The notes under the pieces are model-generated. The model saw only the letters and a list, made by a program, of their open reading frames with translations, was not told the origin of the DNA and did not search any database. A program made the position numbers and the translations under genes. Below, piece after piece: positions 8,950 through 17,772 of a DNA stretch of 64,000 bases (positions within the stretch are counted from its first letter, which is position 1; the number at the start of each line of letters is the position of its first letter). Source of the DNA: Lutibacter citreus (GTDB taxonomy: Bacteria; Bacteroidota; Bacteroidia; Flavobacteriales; Flavobacteriaceae); assembly GCF_003260195.1 (NCBI RefSeq), contig NZ_QEIH01000007.1, forward strand, positions 248,001-312,000. The letters run 5' to 3'.

Positions 8950-9002
8950 AGTGAAGTTTATTATTGTTGGTTACTGCAATTTAAAAAATATTTTCCACAA
9001 AA

Positions 9003-9036
9003 AAGAACCGCAAAAGAATTAATCTTTGCGGTTCTT
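9003..9036 (-). terminator. Intrinsic terminator of the copper-type TonB receptor gene
   Basis: Stem AAGAACCGCAAA / TTTGCGGTTCTT with a short AT loop. On the minus strand it is followed by a T-run, about 27 bases after the receptor stop codon. Confidence 0.75.
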
Positions 9037-9062
9037 AACAAATTAACAATTATTATTTAAAT

Positions 9063-11330
9063 TTAAAACTTATACTTTAAATAAGTAGTGAAATTTCTAC
9101 CTGGTTCATAAATACGACCGGAAAGAGTGCTTGAATTTGCATATGAAAAATTTAAATGCTCATAATATGTTTTATCAAAAATATTAAGAATACCAACTCC
9201 TATTGTTAAATTTTTAAAAGGCTCTATACCTGCCCTAAAATCTAACGTTTCAAAACCTGGAGTTTCCTGTTCCATAAATGAATCAGATACTCTACTTTGT
9301 TTTCCTACAATACGACTATTTAATGAAAGCCAATAATTTTTATTTTCAAATTTAACTCCTAAAACTGTCATAAAAGGTGGTATTTGAGCTAAAGGCTCAT
9401 TTAAATCTTCATTTTTAGCATACGTATATGACAATTCTGAATTAAACTTTAATTTACTTGTTATATTATAATTAAAATTAAATTCAACACCTGATTGCGA
9501 AGCTTTATCAATATTAATAAATTGCTTTGCTTCAATTGGTGGAGTTGTTGGCATAAATTTTCTAGGAATACTAGAATTTACTACTGGCACAATATAATCT
9601 TCCAAAAAGGAATGAAATACAGATGCTCCAATTTCGACCGTTTTAAACCTTTTATTAATTGAAAGTTCAATTTGATTATTAATTTCCGGATCTAAATTTG
9701 GGTTTCCTACATATTCATATGGATCTACACCTACTGCAAAATGGTTGATAAATCGTTCAATCATATTTGCCGTTCTTACTCCTCTACCAACAGCTAACTG
9801 AGCTTGAAAACCATTATCTTGAAATTTAATAGCTGCATTACCACTTATATTTGTTTCTGTTTTATCATCAATTTCACCACCATATAACGCTAAAAAATCA
9901 GCTGCTGGATCATTTATTACTGCTTTTATAAAATCTGCTCTAATTCCAGTTGTTAAAGTTAACTTATCTGCTACTTTAAATTTACCTTCAGCAAAAATCC
10001 CAAAATCATTTAATTTAGAATCTTGCCAAATTTTATCAATAAATACTTTAGGTTCTGGTAACATTGAACCATTCATTATTTTAACAATTCTAGTTCTTGA
10101 ACCATCTCTTTGAATAAGATTCGCATCTACACCAACAAATATTTTCGATTTTACACTAGGCGTTAATACAACTTCTGCTTTTCCTCCATAAGTTGAAACT
10201 TCAACTGGAGATTGAGCATCAACCATATTAAAATTAGGACGATTTGTATTTGTCATTAAATGATCAACATATGAATAAAAAACTTTTGCATTAAAATTTT
10301 CTATTTTTTCTGAAATGTTTTCCCATTTATAATCTAACCCAGCTAAATAACTATCATCAAATGGAGAATCCATAGGTAATCCGGCGTGTTTTATATCCCT
10401 ACCAAAAGATTGTCTCCAAGTAGCTTGCAAACGTTGATTTTCTGTTGGATTTAACCCTATTTTTAATGAATAATCTGTAGTTCTAAAAGAAGAAGGAACT
10501 TCATCTCCATTACCATCTTCATAATCACCAAATTCACGATAAGAACCTGTAAACAAAACATCATAATTATCTGCAACATACAATAAAGATGCTCCAGTAA
10601 CTAAATTACCTCCGTTAGATTCATAACCTCCTTCAACGCTTCCTTGTAATCCCTTTTTCCCTTTTGAAGGGTTCTTACTTACCAAGTTTATAATTCCTCC
10701 AAAATTCTGTCCAAATCTTACTGTAAAAGGACCTTTTACAATTTCTATTTTTTCAATTTCTTCTGGAATTACATGTGTAGTAATTGGATCCATTCTATTA
10801 GGACAAGCGTTTAACATTTTAAATCCACCATCATATTGAATATTTAATTGTTCATATTTAAACGAACGAAAAACAGGTTCGGAGGCATATGCTCCTCTTT
10901 TAGCAATACCAAATCCTTGAATTTCTTTAAATAAATGTCCAACACTTCTTGGTTGACTTATTCTTTTTTCAGCATCATTAATTACTGTAGATTGTGAAAT
11001 ATCATTTAACGGATTTGCCGAAACTATTATTTCACTCAATTCAATTTGAGTTGATTCTAATTTAATTTTAATGTTTTGCTGAAGTTTTACAATTTTAGTT
11101 TTATATCCTAAATGAGATATTTTAACTTCATCGTTTCTTTTTCCTTTTATAGCAAATTCCCCCTTCGCGTTTGAGACTGTTTTAGTACCATTATTTAAAT
11201 TTATAATTGATACATTTTCAATTGCGTTGAAACTATCCTCATCAATAATCCCCCCTTTTATTTGTAATGTTTGCCCATATATTGTTATAGCAAACAACAT
11301 TACTGTAAAACTTAGTAATACGTTTTTCAT
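9063..11330 (-). CDS. TonB-dependent receptor of the OprC/NosA copper type
   Basis: Outer-membrane 22-strand receptor of 755 residues. Signal peptide 1-20, CarboxypepD_reg-like domain about 22-100, plug about 110-220 (EIEKIEIVKGPFTVRFG), then the barrel ending in YKF. Two motifs point to copper: CPNRM (C176 to M180) in the plug, matching the CxxxM pair of Pseudomonas OprC, and VDHLM (H357, M359) in the barrel, matching its HxM pair. OprC binds copper through these four side chains. So high-affinity copper uptake is likely. It follows a small Cys/His membrane protein in one transcript with a consensus promoter, and ends at a terminator. Confidence 0.85.
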   Translation of the reverse strand: MKNVLLSFTVMLFAITIYGQTLQIKGGIIDEDSFNAIENVSIINLNNGTKTVSNAKGEFAIKGKRNDEVKISHLGYKTKIVKLQQNIKIKLESTQIELSEIIVSANPLNDISQSTVINDAEKRISQPRSVGHLFKEIQGFGIAKRGAYASEPVFRSFKYEQLNIQYDGGFKMLNACPNRMDPITTHVIPEEIEKIEIVKGPFTVRFGQNFGGIINLVSKNPSKGKKGLQGSVEGGYESNGGNLVTGASLLYVADNYDVLFTGSYREFGDYEDGNGDEVPSSFRTTDYSLKIGLNPTENQRLQATWRQSFGRDIKHAGLPMDSPFDDSYLAGLDYKWENISEKIENFNAKVFYSYVDHLMTNTNRPNFNMVDAQSPVEVSTYGGKAEVVLTPSVKSKIFVGVDANLIQRDGSRTRIVKIMNGSMLPEPKVFIDKIWQDSKLNDFGIFAEGKFKVADKLTLTTGIRADFIKAVINDPAADFLALYGGEIDDKTETNISGNAAIKFQDNGFQAQLAVGRGVRTANMIERFINHFAVGVDPYEYVGNPNLDPEINNQIELSINKRFKTVEIGASVFHSFLEDYIVPVVNSSIPRKFMPTTPPIEAKQFINIDKASQSGVEFNFNYNITSKLKFNSELSYTYAKNEDLNEPLAQIPPFMTVLGVKFENKNYWLSLNSRIVGKQSRVSDSFMEQETPGFETLDFRAGIEPFKNLTIGVGILNIFDKTYYEHLNFSYANSSTLSGRIYEPGRNFTTYLKYKF

Positions 11331-11416
11331 TTTTATTCTAAATATTGATTCATTAATTTATGTAGTAGGTATAAATATTTACTAGGTATTCTTTTTAAAA
11401 TACTTAATTAAAAAAT

Positions 11417-11812
11417 TTATACAATAAAGTAAAGTGAATCTTGGGGCGGTTTAAATAAGGTTGTGAAAAAACTCTTTGGTAATATATTAACATGTGCAAA
11501 ATTTGCAACAGTGAATTCCTTTATGCCCTTAATCTCATATAAATATTGAGTAACCGGGCTTATTGGATAATCTTTAAAACTAATTTGAGGAATATTTGAT
11601 TTATGATCGTGTTGGTTATTCGTTAGTTTGTTTAATTGTTTTTCTAAATAACACTTACCATTACACTCCAAATATGGTCTATCTCTGTTTTCGCAAAGTA
11701 CTGAAGCTATATAATCATAATTGGCATAGTACTCCATTATTGGAACAATTGGTCTAACCATTGCCAACAAATAGAGCATGTAAAAAAAGATGCCGAAAAA
11801 TTGATTCTTCAT
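11417..11812 (-). CDS. Small membrane-anchored Cys/His protein next to copper receptor
   Basis: Unnamed 131-residue protein. Residues 5-20 (FFGIFFYMLYLLAMVR) form an N-terminal signal or anchor helix. It then has C40, and C50-N-G-K-C54 within YLECNGKCYLEKQL, followed by a His cluster (QHDH, 67-70). Cys and His in this order could bind copper or another metal in the periplasm. The gene begins 14 or so bases after a perfect promoter, and the copper-type receptor starts 86 bases after its stop. I infer a metal-binding accessory to that receptor; no direct evidence. Confidence 0.65.
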   Translation of the reverse strand: MKNQFFGIFFYMLYLLAMVRPIVPIMEYYANYDYIASVLCENRDRPYLECNGKCYLEKQLNKLTNNQHDHKSNIPQISFKDYPISPVTQYLYEIKGIKEFTVANFAHVNILPKSFFTTLFKPPQDSLYFIV

Positions 11813-11832
11813 TAAATTACAATAATAAAAGC

Positions 11833-11863
11833 CAAAGATATCTGTTAAATTGACAAAAACAAA
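11833..11863 (-). promoter_or_regulatory. Consensus promoter of the copper-receptor operon
   Basis: On the minus strand TTTG (11863-11860), exactly 19 bases, then TATCTTTG (11840-11833): a perfect Bacteroidetes sigma-A promoter. The -33 box lies inside the last codons of menA, so the operon is transcribed separately from it. The start would be near 11826. Confidence 0.7.
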
Positions 11864-12747
11864 CCTAACCCAAATAATACTGAAAAAACAAATGTACTTA
11901 TTGCTAGTTTTTTTAGTTCAGGGTCTAATAACTTAGATTCTTTATTTTTAAAAACAACTATAAAATGTTTTATAATAGGAATATATGCAACTACAAAAAG
12001 AAACTGATAAACAGATTTATAATTTATAATGGTGAAAACTAAAGTAAAAAGAAAAGAGGTAATTAATAAAAAATAATGGTAATATTTAGCATTTTCACTT
12101 CCAATTTTTACGGCAATTGTATTTTTATTTGTCTTAATATCAGATTCTCTATCTCGCATATTATTTAAATTTAATACACCAATACTTAAAAAACCAATAG
12201 TAACTGCAGGCAATAACACGAAAGTATTTAACTCCTTAGTCTGTAAATAATAACTACCGACTACACTTACAATTCCAAAAAAAACAAATACAAAGAAATC
12301 TCCAAAACCGCTATAACCATATGCTTTTTTCCCCATTGTATATTTAATTGCAGCAACTATACTTAAGACCCCAAGAATAAAAAACACAAACAGATTAAGA
12401 AAATCGTCTTTACCAAAAGAAGTATAAATTAAAAGAATAGCAATAAAAAAAGTTATAATTACTGAAATTTTTATTGCCAATAACATCTGATTTGGACTAA
12501 TAACACCACTTTGAATGGCACGCTTTGGCCCAATACGATTATCATTGTCGGTCCCTTTTACACCATCTCCATAATCATTTGCAAAATTTGAAATAATTTG
12601 AAATCCTATTGTTGTTAAAAGTGCTAAAACAAATATTTTCCAATTAAAAATATTTTGAAAAGCGGCGATTGAACTCCCCACAATAATACCGGATACAGAC
12701 AAAGGTAAAGTTCTAAGCCGTGCTGCTTCAATATAATGTTTTATCAT
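11845..12747 (-). CDS. menA: 1,4-dihydroxy-2-naphthoate polyprenyltransferase
   Basis: UbiA-family membrane prenyltransferase of 300 residues with about eight helices. It attaches the polyprenyl chain to DHNA to give demethylmenaquinone. The first Asp-rich motif is NFANDYGDGVKGTDND (about 55-70) and the second is NNMRDRESDIKTNK (about 195-208). Both bind Mg-diphosphate. menC and menE are also in the window. It ends where the copper operon promoter begins and starts 23 bases after the Fe-S protein gene stop. Confidence 0.88.
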   Translation of the reverse strand: MIKHYIEAARLRTLPLSVSGIIVGSSIAAFQNIFNWKIFVLALLTTIGFQIISNFANDYGDGVKGTDNDNRIGPKRAIQSGVISPNQMLLAIKISVIITFFIAILLIYTSFGKDDFLNLFVFFILGVLSIVAAIKYTMGKKAYGYSGFGDFFVFVFFGIVSVVGSYYLQTKELNTFVLLPAVTIGFLSIGVLNLNNMRDRESDIKTNKNTIAVKIGSENAKYYHYFLLITSFLFTLVFTIINYKSVYQFLFVVAYIPIIKHFIVVFKNKESKLLDPELKKLAISTFVFSVLFGLGLFLSI

Positions 12748-12770
12748 TTAAAAAAAGTAGTACTATTAAT

Positions 12771-13550
12771 TTAAAGGTCTTCAGTATTCGCTATAAGTTC
12801 AGCAATATCAAGAACTTTTATATCATCTTCTTTATTAGTTGCTTTAACACCATCCGTCATCATAGTATTACAAAAAGGGCAACCAGTTGCAATAATTTTT
12901 GACTTTGTTTTAATGGCTTCTTCGGTTCTTTCAACGTTTATATCTTTAGTTCCTTTTTCCGGTTCTTTAAACATTTGGGCTCCTCCAGCTCCACAACATA
13001 AACCATCTGATTTACAACGCTTCATTTCAACCAATTCAGCTTCTAATTTTTCAATTAAACTTCTTGGTGCTTCATAAATATCATTTGCTCTACCTAAATA
13101 ACAAGGGTCATGAAATGTGATTTTTTGCCCCTTATATTTACCTCCTTCAATAGAAAGCCTTCCATCATTCAATAAAGTTTCTATCAATTCTGTATGATGA
13201 AGAACTTCATAATTACCTCCTAGTTGAGGATATTCATTTTTAAGTGTATTAAAACAGTGCGGACAAGCTGTTACTATTTTTTTAATTTCATAACCATTTA
13301 AGACCTCAATATTAGTCATAGCCTGCATTTGAAATAAAAATTCATTTCCTGCTCTTTTAGCTGGGTCTCCTGTACAACTTTCTTCTGTTCCTAAAACGGC
13401 AAATTCAACTCCAGCTTTATTTAAAATTTTAACAAATGCTTTTGTTATTTTTTTTGCTCTGTCATCAAAACTTCCTGCACAACCAACCCAAAATAAAATT
13501 TCTGGTTGCTTTCCTTGTGCCGTCATCTCGGCCATTGTAGGTACATTCAT
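12771..13550 (-). CDS. Cysteine-rich (CCG-domain) Fe-S protein, HdrB/GlcF-like
   Basis: 259 residues with two CCG domains: GCAGSFDDR and CPHCFNTLKNEYP in the first, DPCYLGRAND, LCCGAGGAQMF and CPFCNTMM in the second. These are the cysteine patterns of heterodisulfide reductase subunit B and the C-terminal half of GlcF, which hold unusual 4Fe-4S clusters. It starts 130 bases after the stop of the membrane Fe-S protein, and together they should pass electrons to or from the quinone pool. The electron donor is unknown; the pair is widespread in Bacteroidetes. Confidence 0.82.
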   Translation of the reverse strand: MNVPTMAEMTAQGKQPEILFWVGCAGSFDDRAKKITKAFVKILNKAGVEFAVLGTEESCTGDPAKRAGNEFLFQMQAMTNIEVLNGYEIKKIVTACPHCFNTLKNEYPQLGGNYEVLHHTELIETLLNDGRLSIEGGKYKGQKITFHDPCYLGRANDIYEAPRSLIEKLEAELVEMKRCKSDGLCCGAGGAQMFKEPEKGTKDINVERTEEAIKTKSKIIATGCPFCNTMMTDGVKATNKEDDIKVLDIAELIANTEDL

Positions 13551-13682
13551 ACTAACTATTTTTAATATTATTCGTGTTTACCGTTTTTAAAAACTTCAAT
13601 AGTAACATCTTTAAGTACTTAATCTATAAATTTCTTCGGTATCTTGTTGCTATTACTAAGTAATTATTTTTTTTATTTAGTA

Positions 13683-14990
13683 TTACTTTTCGTCTTTCCA
13701 GTTTAATCTATCCATTTGGTTATACTGCCATGGAGCACCATTATTTTCAACATTTGTCATCATCAAATTTAATTCTTGTGGTGCAGCTGATTGTTCCATT
13801 ACTAAATACCTTCTCATATCAAGAATAATAGCTAACGGATCAATATTTACTGGACATTCTTCAACACAGGCATTGCAACTTGTACACGCCCATAATTCTT
13901 CTGGTTTTATATAATCATTTAATAATTGTTTGCCATCATCAACAAATTTTCCATTTTTATTGATGTTTTCACCTACTTCCTCTAGCCTATCACGAGTTTT
14001 CATCATAATAGCTCTTGGCGAAAGTTCTTTCCCTGTAATATTTGCAGGACATGCCGCGGTGCATCTACCACATTCAGTACAAGTATAGGCGTTTAATAGT
14101 TGAACCCAATTTAAATCCTGTACATCGCTTGCTCCAAATTTTTCTGGAATTTCGTCTGCAGCTCCTTCGGGTTGAGCAGCAAATGGATCTATTGTTGGAT
14201 CTAACATCATTTTTACTTCATTAGTAACACTTTCTAAATTTGTAAATTGTCCCTTTGGATTAAGGTTTGCAAAATACGTGTTTGGAAATGCTAATAAAAT
14301 ATGAAGATGTTTAGAATAATATAAATAATTTAAGAAAATTAGTATACCTGTAATATGCAACCACCAAGCTGTCCGTTCAACTATAAATAAGGTTGAAGCG
14401 TTAAATCCTTCAAATAAAGGAACCAAAAATTGACTAATTGGATTACCTATATCGTTTTGCTGAAAAGGAACGTCCGTAGCATTCATTATAAGAAACAAAG
14501 ACATTAACACCATTTCAAAATACAGTATATAAAGTGCATCATTTTTTGGAAAGCCTTTCATTTCCTTATTCCAAAAACGAGGAATTTTTAACACCATTCT
14601 TCTAATCCAAAAAATAGAAACAGAGACTAGAACTAAAAATGCTAATATTTCAAAGGATCCTATTAAAAAACTGTAAAAACTACCTAAAAAGGACAATACT
14701 CGATGAGTTCCAAATAAACCATCAATTATTATCTCAATAACTTCAATATTTATTATAATGAAACCTAAATAAACAATAATATGAAGTATTCCGGCAATAG
14801 GTCTTTTCACCATTTTTGACTGCCCCAAAGCAATCTTTGCCATATTTTTCCAGCGAGCGCTAGAATTATCTTTTCTATTAATATCTTTTCCTAGCTTTAT
14901 ATTTCTTATAAGTTTTTGAAAGTTTTTCACAAAAAAACCTACTCCTAAAAAAAGAATAATTGCAAATGCTATGTTGTCAATATAATTCAT
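13683..14990 (-). CDS. Membrane-bound dicluster 4Fe-4S oxidoreductase subunit (HdrD/NarI-like)
   Basis: I start it at the ATG at 14990 (435 residues); the TTG at 15014 is less likely. The N-terminal half has about six membrane helices with several histidines (for example HIIVYLGF, TAWWLHITG), a NarI-like haem-b or quinone module. The C-terminal half carries two 4Fe-4S motifs, CTECGRCTAACP and CTSCNACVEECP, each CxxCxxCxxxCP. With the CCG protein downstream it forms a likely menaquinone-linked electron-transfer complex. A haem role for the histidines is inferred. Confidence 0.82.
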   Translation of the reverse strand: MNYIDNIAFAIILFLGVGFFVKNFQKLIRNIKLGKDINRKDNSSARWKNMAKIALGQSKMVKRPIAGILHIIVYLGFIIINIEVIEIIIDGLFGTHRVLSFLGSFYSFLIGSFEILAFLVLVSVSIFWIRRMVLKIPRFWNKEMKGFPKNDALYILYFEMVLMSLFLIMNATDVPFQQNDIGNPISQFLVPLFEGFNASTLFIVERTAWWLHITGILIFLNYLYYSKHLHILLAFPNTYFANLNPKGQFTNLESVTNEVKMMLDPTIDPFAAQPEGAADEIPEKFGASDVQDLNWVQLLNAYTCTECGRCTAACPANITGKELSPRAIMMKTRDRLEEVGENINKNGKFVDDGKQLLNDYIKPEELWACTSCNACVEECPVNIDPLAIILDMRRYLVMEQSAAPQELNLMMTNVENNGAPWQYNQMDRLNWKDEK

Positions 14991-15458
14991 TTTACTTTTT
15001 ATAGATGATTCCAATTACCAATAATTAGAATTATAATTTTCCGAATTTCTTAAAATATCATCTTGAGTATTTACTCTCAAACTTAATATTTTCTATTTGA
15101 TTAATTAAAATATCCAACTTCCTAAGTGATTTTCAATATTTCACTTTTATTAAACTCATGTTAATAAAATCTTTTAAGGAGCTTTTTTAAATCTTTCAGG
15201 ATTTAATTATCAATTTAGTGCAATTTAATGTTTTCTCTTATTTAATAATAAATATTATACAAAAAAAATCAGATTGTAAATTTAAAACAATCTGATTAAA
15301 TTTAGTTTTGTCATTAAAAAGTATTTCTAACACTAATAAATGTTGCTAAACATAACGTTATTTACATTATTATTAGATTCTATATTACAATTGTATAATT
15401 TTTTTTAGGTTTAGATTACCTTTTTAATATGAAACCCCACTAATAAACTTATTAATTA
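14991..15458. other. Gene-free stretch upstream of the Fe-S genes
   Basis: No coding sequence is supported here. It holds the terminator at 15267-15297 for the MCE gene and, presumably, the promoter of the Fe-S pair, although I find no exact TAnnTTTG box on the minus strand. Confidence 0.6.
15267..15297 (-). terminator. Intrinsic terminator downstream of the MCE gene
   Basis: Perfect 11-bp arms AATCAGATTGT / ACAATCTGATT around a 9-base loop, followed on the minus strand by a run of eight T. It lies about 160 bases after the MCE stop codon. Confidence 0.75.
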
Positions 15459-16415
15459 TTATTTTTCTACTTGGTTAGGTGCATAGCCTTTTTCTTTTTT
15501 ACCAAATAATGAAAAATGAACAAATCTCTTTGGATGTAATTTCATTTCTCTTAATAATTCTTCTAATTCTTTTGAAGCATTGGTAAGGTTATTATACATT
15601 TCTTCATCTTTTAATAGCTTACCTAAAGAACCATCTCCTTCTTCTAAACCAGATAGAACTGAATTTAAATTTGCTATAGTAGACTCAATATTTTTAATTG
15701 TTAAACCAATATTTGCATTTACCAATGTATCTGAAAGTTTAGATAAATTTTGAGTCATAAGATTAGCATTATCTAATGTTTCAGATAATTTTTCATCATT
15801 ATTTTCAATTAATTTATTTACAGATTGAGAAGCTGTTTTAAAATTAGAAATAGTTTCACCTAATTCTTTAATACTTAATTTTAAATTTTGTCTGCTTTTC
15901 ACGTCCAAAATATTGGTTAAACCAGTCATTAAAGAATCTGCACTTACAATTACATTTTCAACTTTAGCTTGTAAAGGATTTAATTTTTCCGTTACTGATG
16001 AAAATATATCAGATTCAATTTCTCCATTTAAAAAATCACCCGGATGTGCTTTTTCTCCTTCATAAGAAGGTACAACAGCTAAAGATTTCCCTCCCATTAA
16101 GCTAGCGCTATAAATTTTGGCAATACTATTTTTAGAGAATTCAAAATCTTGTTCAACACTAAATTCTACAATTAAATTCCCTTGTTTACCTTCTTCTTTA
16201 CTAAAGTTAATATTAATCACTTTACCAACTTCAACACCATTTATAGTAACTACACTTGCAGTATTTAACCCCTGAACATTATTGTACTCTGTAAAGTATG
16301 TTTTTATTGGACCATCAAACAAGTTTTGTCCTTTTAAATAGTTATAACCCCATATAAATAATGCAATTATTACTATAGCTATAAATCCTGTTTTAAACTC
16401 TCTTGAAATTTTCAA
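15459..16415 (-). CDS. MCE-domain (MlaD family) lipid-transport protein
   Basis: 318 residues: membrane helix 11-26 (FIAIVIIALFIWGYNYL), MCE/MlaD domain about 35-115 (YFTEYNNVQGLNTASVVTINGVEVGKV), then a long helical tail with low-complexity Asn/Leu/Ser. MlaD proteins form hexameric rings that shuttle phospholipids between inner and outer membranes. The start is TTG at 16415: no ATG is in frame upstream, and MKxSRE is the usual family N-terminus. No permease or ATPase partner (MlaE/MlaF) lies beside it. It follows the amidase on the same strand. Confidence 0.85.
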   Translation of the reverse strand: MKISREFKTGFIAIVIIALFIWGYNYLKGQNLFDGPIKTYFTEYNNVQGLNTASVVTINGVEVGKVININFSKEEGKQGNLIVEFSVEQDFEFSKNSIAKIYSASLMGGKSLAVVPSYEGEKAHPGDFLNGEIESDIFSSVTEKLNPLQAKVENVIVSADSLMTGLTNILDVKSRQNLKLSIKELGETISNFKTASQSVNKLIENNDEKLSETLDNANLMTQNLSKLSDTLVNANIGLTIKNIESTIANLNSVLSGLEEGDGSLGKLLKDEEMYNNLTNASKELEELLREMKLHPKRFVHFSLFGKKEKGYAPNQVEK

Positions 16416-16466
16416 AATTCTATAATTTTTAAAGCAATATTACTAATAATTTTTGGTTGTAAACGG

Positions 16467-16474
16467 CAAAAATA
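16467..16474 (-). promoter_or_regulatory. Candidate -7 box of the MCE gene
   Basis: TATTTTTG on the minus strand fits TAnnTTTG exactly, about 50 bases before the TTG start. No clear -33 TTTG accompanies it. Confidence 0.35.
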
Positions 16475-17611
16475 CTACGATTTTTTTAAAACCTCGTCTA
16501 TTGAAATTTTTTCACCGTTTTTAAATGCGACTATAAATGCTGATTTATAGCCCTTAGATTTTGCTAATGAATGCAATTCTTTAATTCTAGAATAATCTGA
16601 TGTATTTCCTAAATAATATTTATAACTCCTACCAACTTTAACTCTATCAACATTTTTCAACCCTTTAAAATTATATGATTTAGTTTCAAGTTTTCTAGAA
16701 CCTGATGCAATCTGAACTTTAAAAGCTACGTTGGAATAATTGGCAACAATATTTGACTTTTTTTCAGATTCAGCCGTTTTTGGAGTAATTTTATGTTCAA
16801 CCGCTATTGTATTCAACTCTAATTGATCTATATACTTAGAAACCCCACTATAAATAGTTTCCGAGAATTTTGATTGACCTGATTTTGAACCTAAAAACAC
16901 GCCTTCTTTATAATTTGTTATAAATCCTGTTTCTATTAAAATACTTGGCATATAGGTTTGGTATAACACAACAAATCCCGCCTGTTTAACACCTCTATCT
17001 TTTCTTTTTAATTTATTGGTAAATTCAGTTTGAATAATACTAGCCAATTGTATGCTTTTATCTAGATATTCTTCTTGAATTAAAGTAAGTCCAATAACAG
17101 ACTCAGGTGAATTAGGGTCAAAACCTTTATAATTAGTTTTATAATTATCCTCCATTAAAATTACAGCATTCTCAGCTTTAGCAACTTCAAAGTTTCTTTG
17201 GTTAGCATGCGTTCCTAAAACCCAAGTTTCAGCGCCAGAAGCTTGAGAGTTATGAGCATTACAATGAATAGACACAAATAGATCAGCATCTGCTCTATTT
17301 GCAATTTTTCCACGTTCCCATAAATCAACAAATACATCTGTTTTTCTGGTATAAATAACTTTTATACCTTTTCTTTTACTTAAAAGTTTACCTACTTGAA
17401 GTACAATTTTTAATGCAATATCTTTTTCTTTAACCTTTTTGTATCCTACTTTCCCAGGATCTTTTCCGCCATGACCGGCATCTAATACGACAACAAATTC
17501 TTTTTTCTGAGCAAAAAGAGTATTTTCGCCAAAAAGAAATACAGTTAAGAATACGAAAAACACTATGCTTTTCGTTGTTAATTTAAATTTGCAAAAGAGT
17601 TGTGAGTTCAT
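16475..17611 (-). CDS. N-acetylmuramoyl-L-alanine amidase (Amidase_3) with C-terminal SPOR-like domain
   Basis: 378 residues from the ATG at 17611. Signal peptide about 15-35 (ending LFAQ), catalytic zinc amidase domain about 39-255 with VVLDAGHGGKDPG (zinc His), FVSIHCNAH and ILIETGFITN (catalytic Glu). The C-terminal VAFKVQIASGSRKLETKSY... resembles a SPOR peptidoglycan-binding domain. It cleaves the amide bond between MurNAc and the stem peptide in the periplasm, acting in cell separation. It sits between MCE and lptD, a common grouping of envelope genes in this family. Confidence 0.88.
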   Translation of the reverse strand: MNSQLFCKFKLTTKSIVFFVFLTVFLFGENTLFAQKKEFVVVLDAGHGGKDPGKVGYKKVKEKDIALKIVLQVGKLLSKRKGIKVIYTRKTDVFVDLWERGKIANRADADLFVSIHCNAHNSQASGAETWVLGTHANQRNFEVAKAENAVILMEDNYKTNYKGFDPNSPESVIGLTLIQEEYLDKSIQLASIIQTEFTNKLKRKDRGVKQAGFVVLYQTYMPSILIETGFITNYKEGVFLGSKSGQSKFSETIYSGVSKYIDQLELNTIAVEHKITPKTAESEKKSNIVANYSNVAFKVQIASGSRKLETKSYNFKGLKNVDRVKVGRSYKYYLGNTSDYSRIKELHSLAKSKGYKSAFIVAFKNGEKISIDEVLKKS

Positions 17612-17772
17612 CAATATTTTTAATTATTTTTGGCATCTGTTATTTGGTAATACAATTATTGAGCCATACATTTATAATGTTAGAAAAATAAGGTTGATTG
17701 CTTAAAAGCTAAAATAAAAAAACTTATGGGATCGACCCAATTTTATATAATGATTTTACAAATATTTTAATT

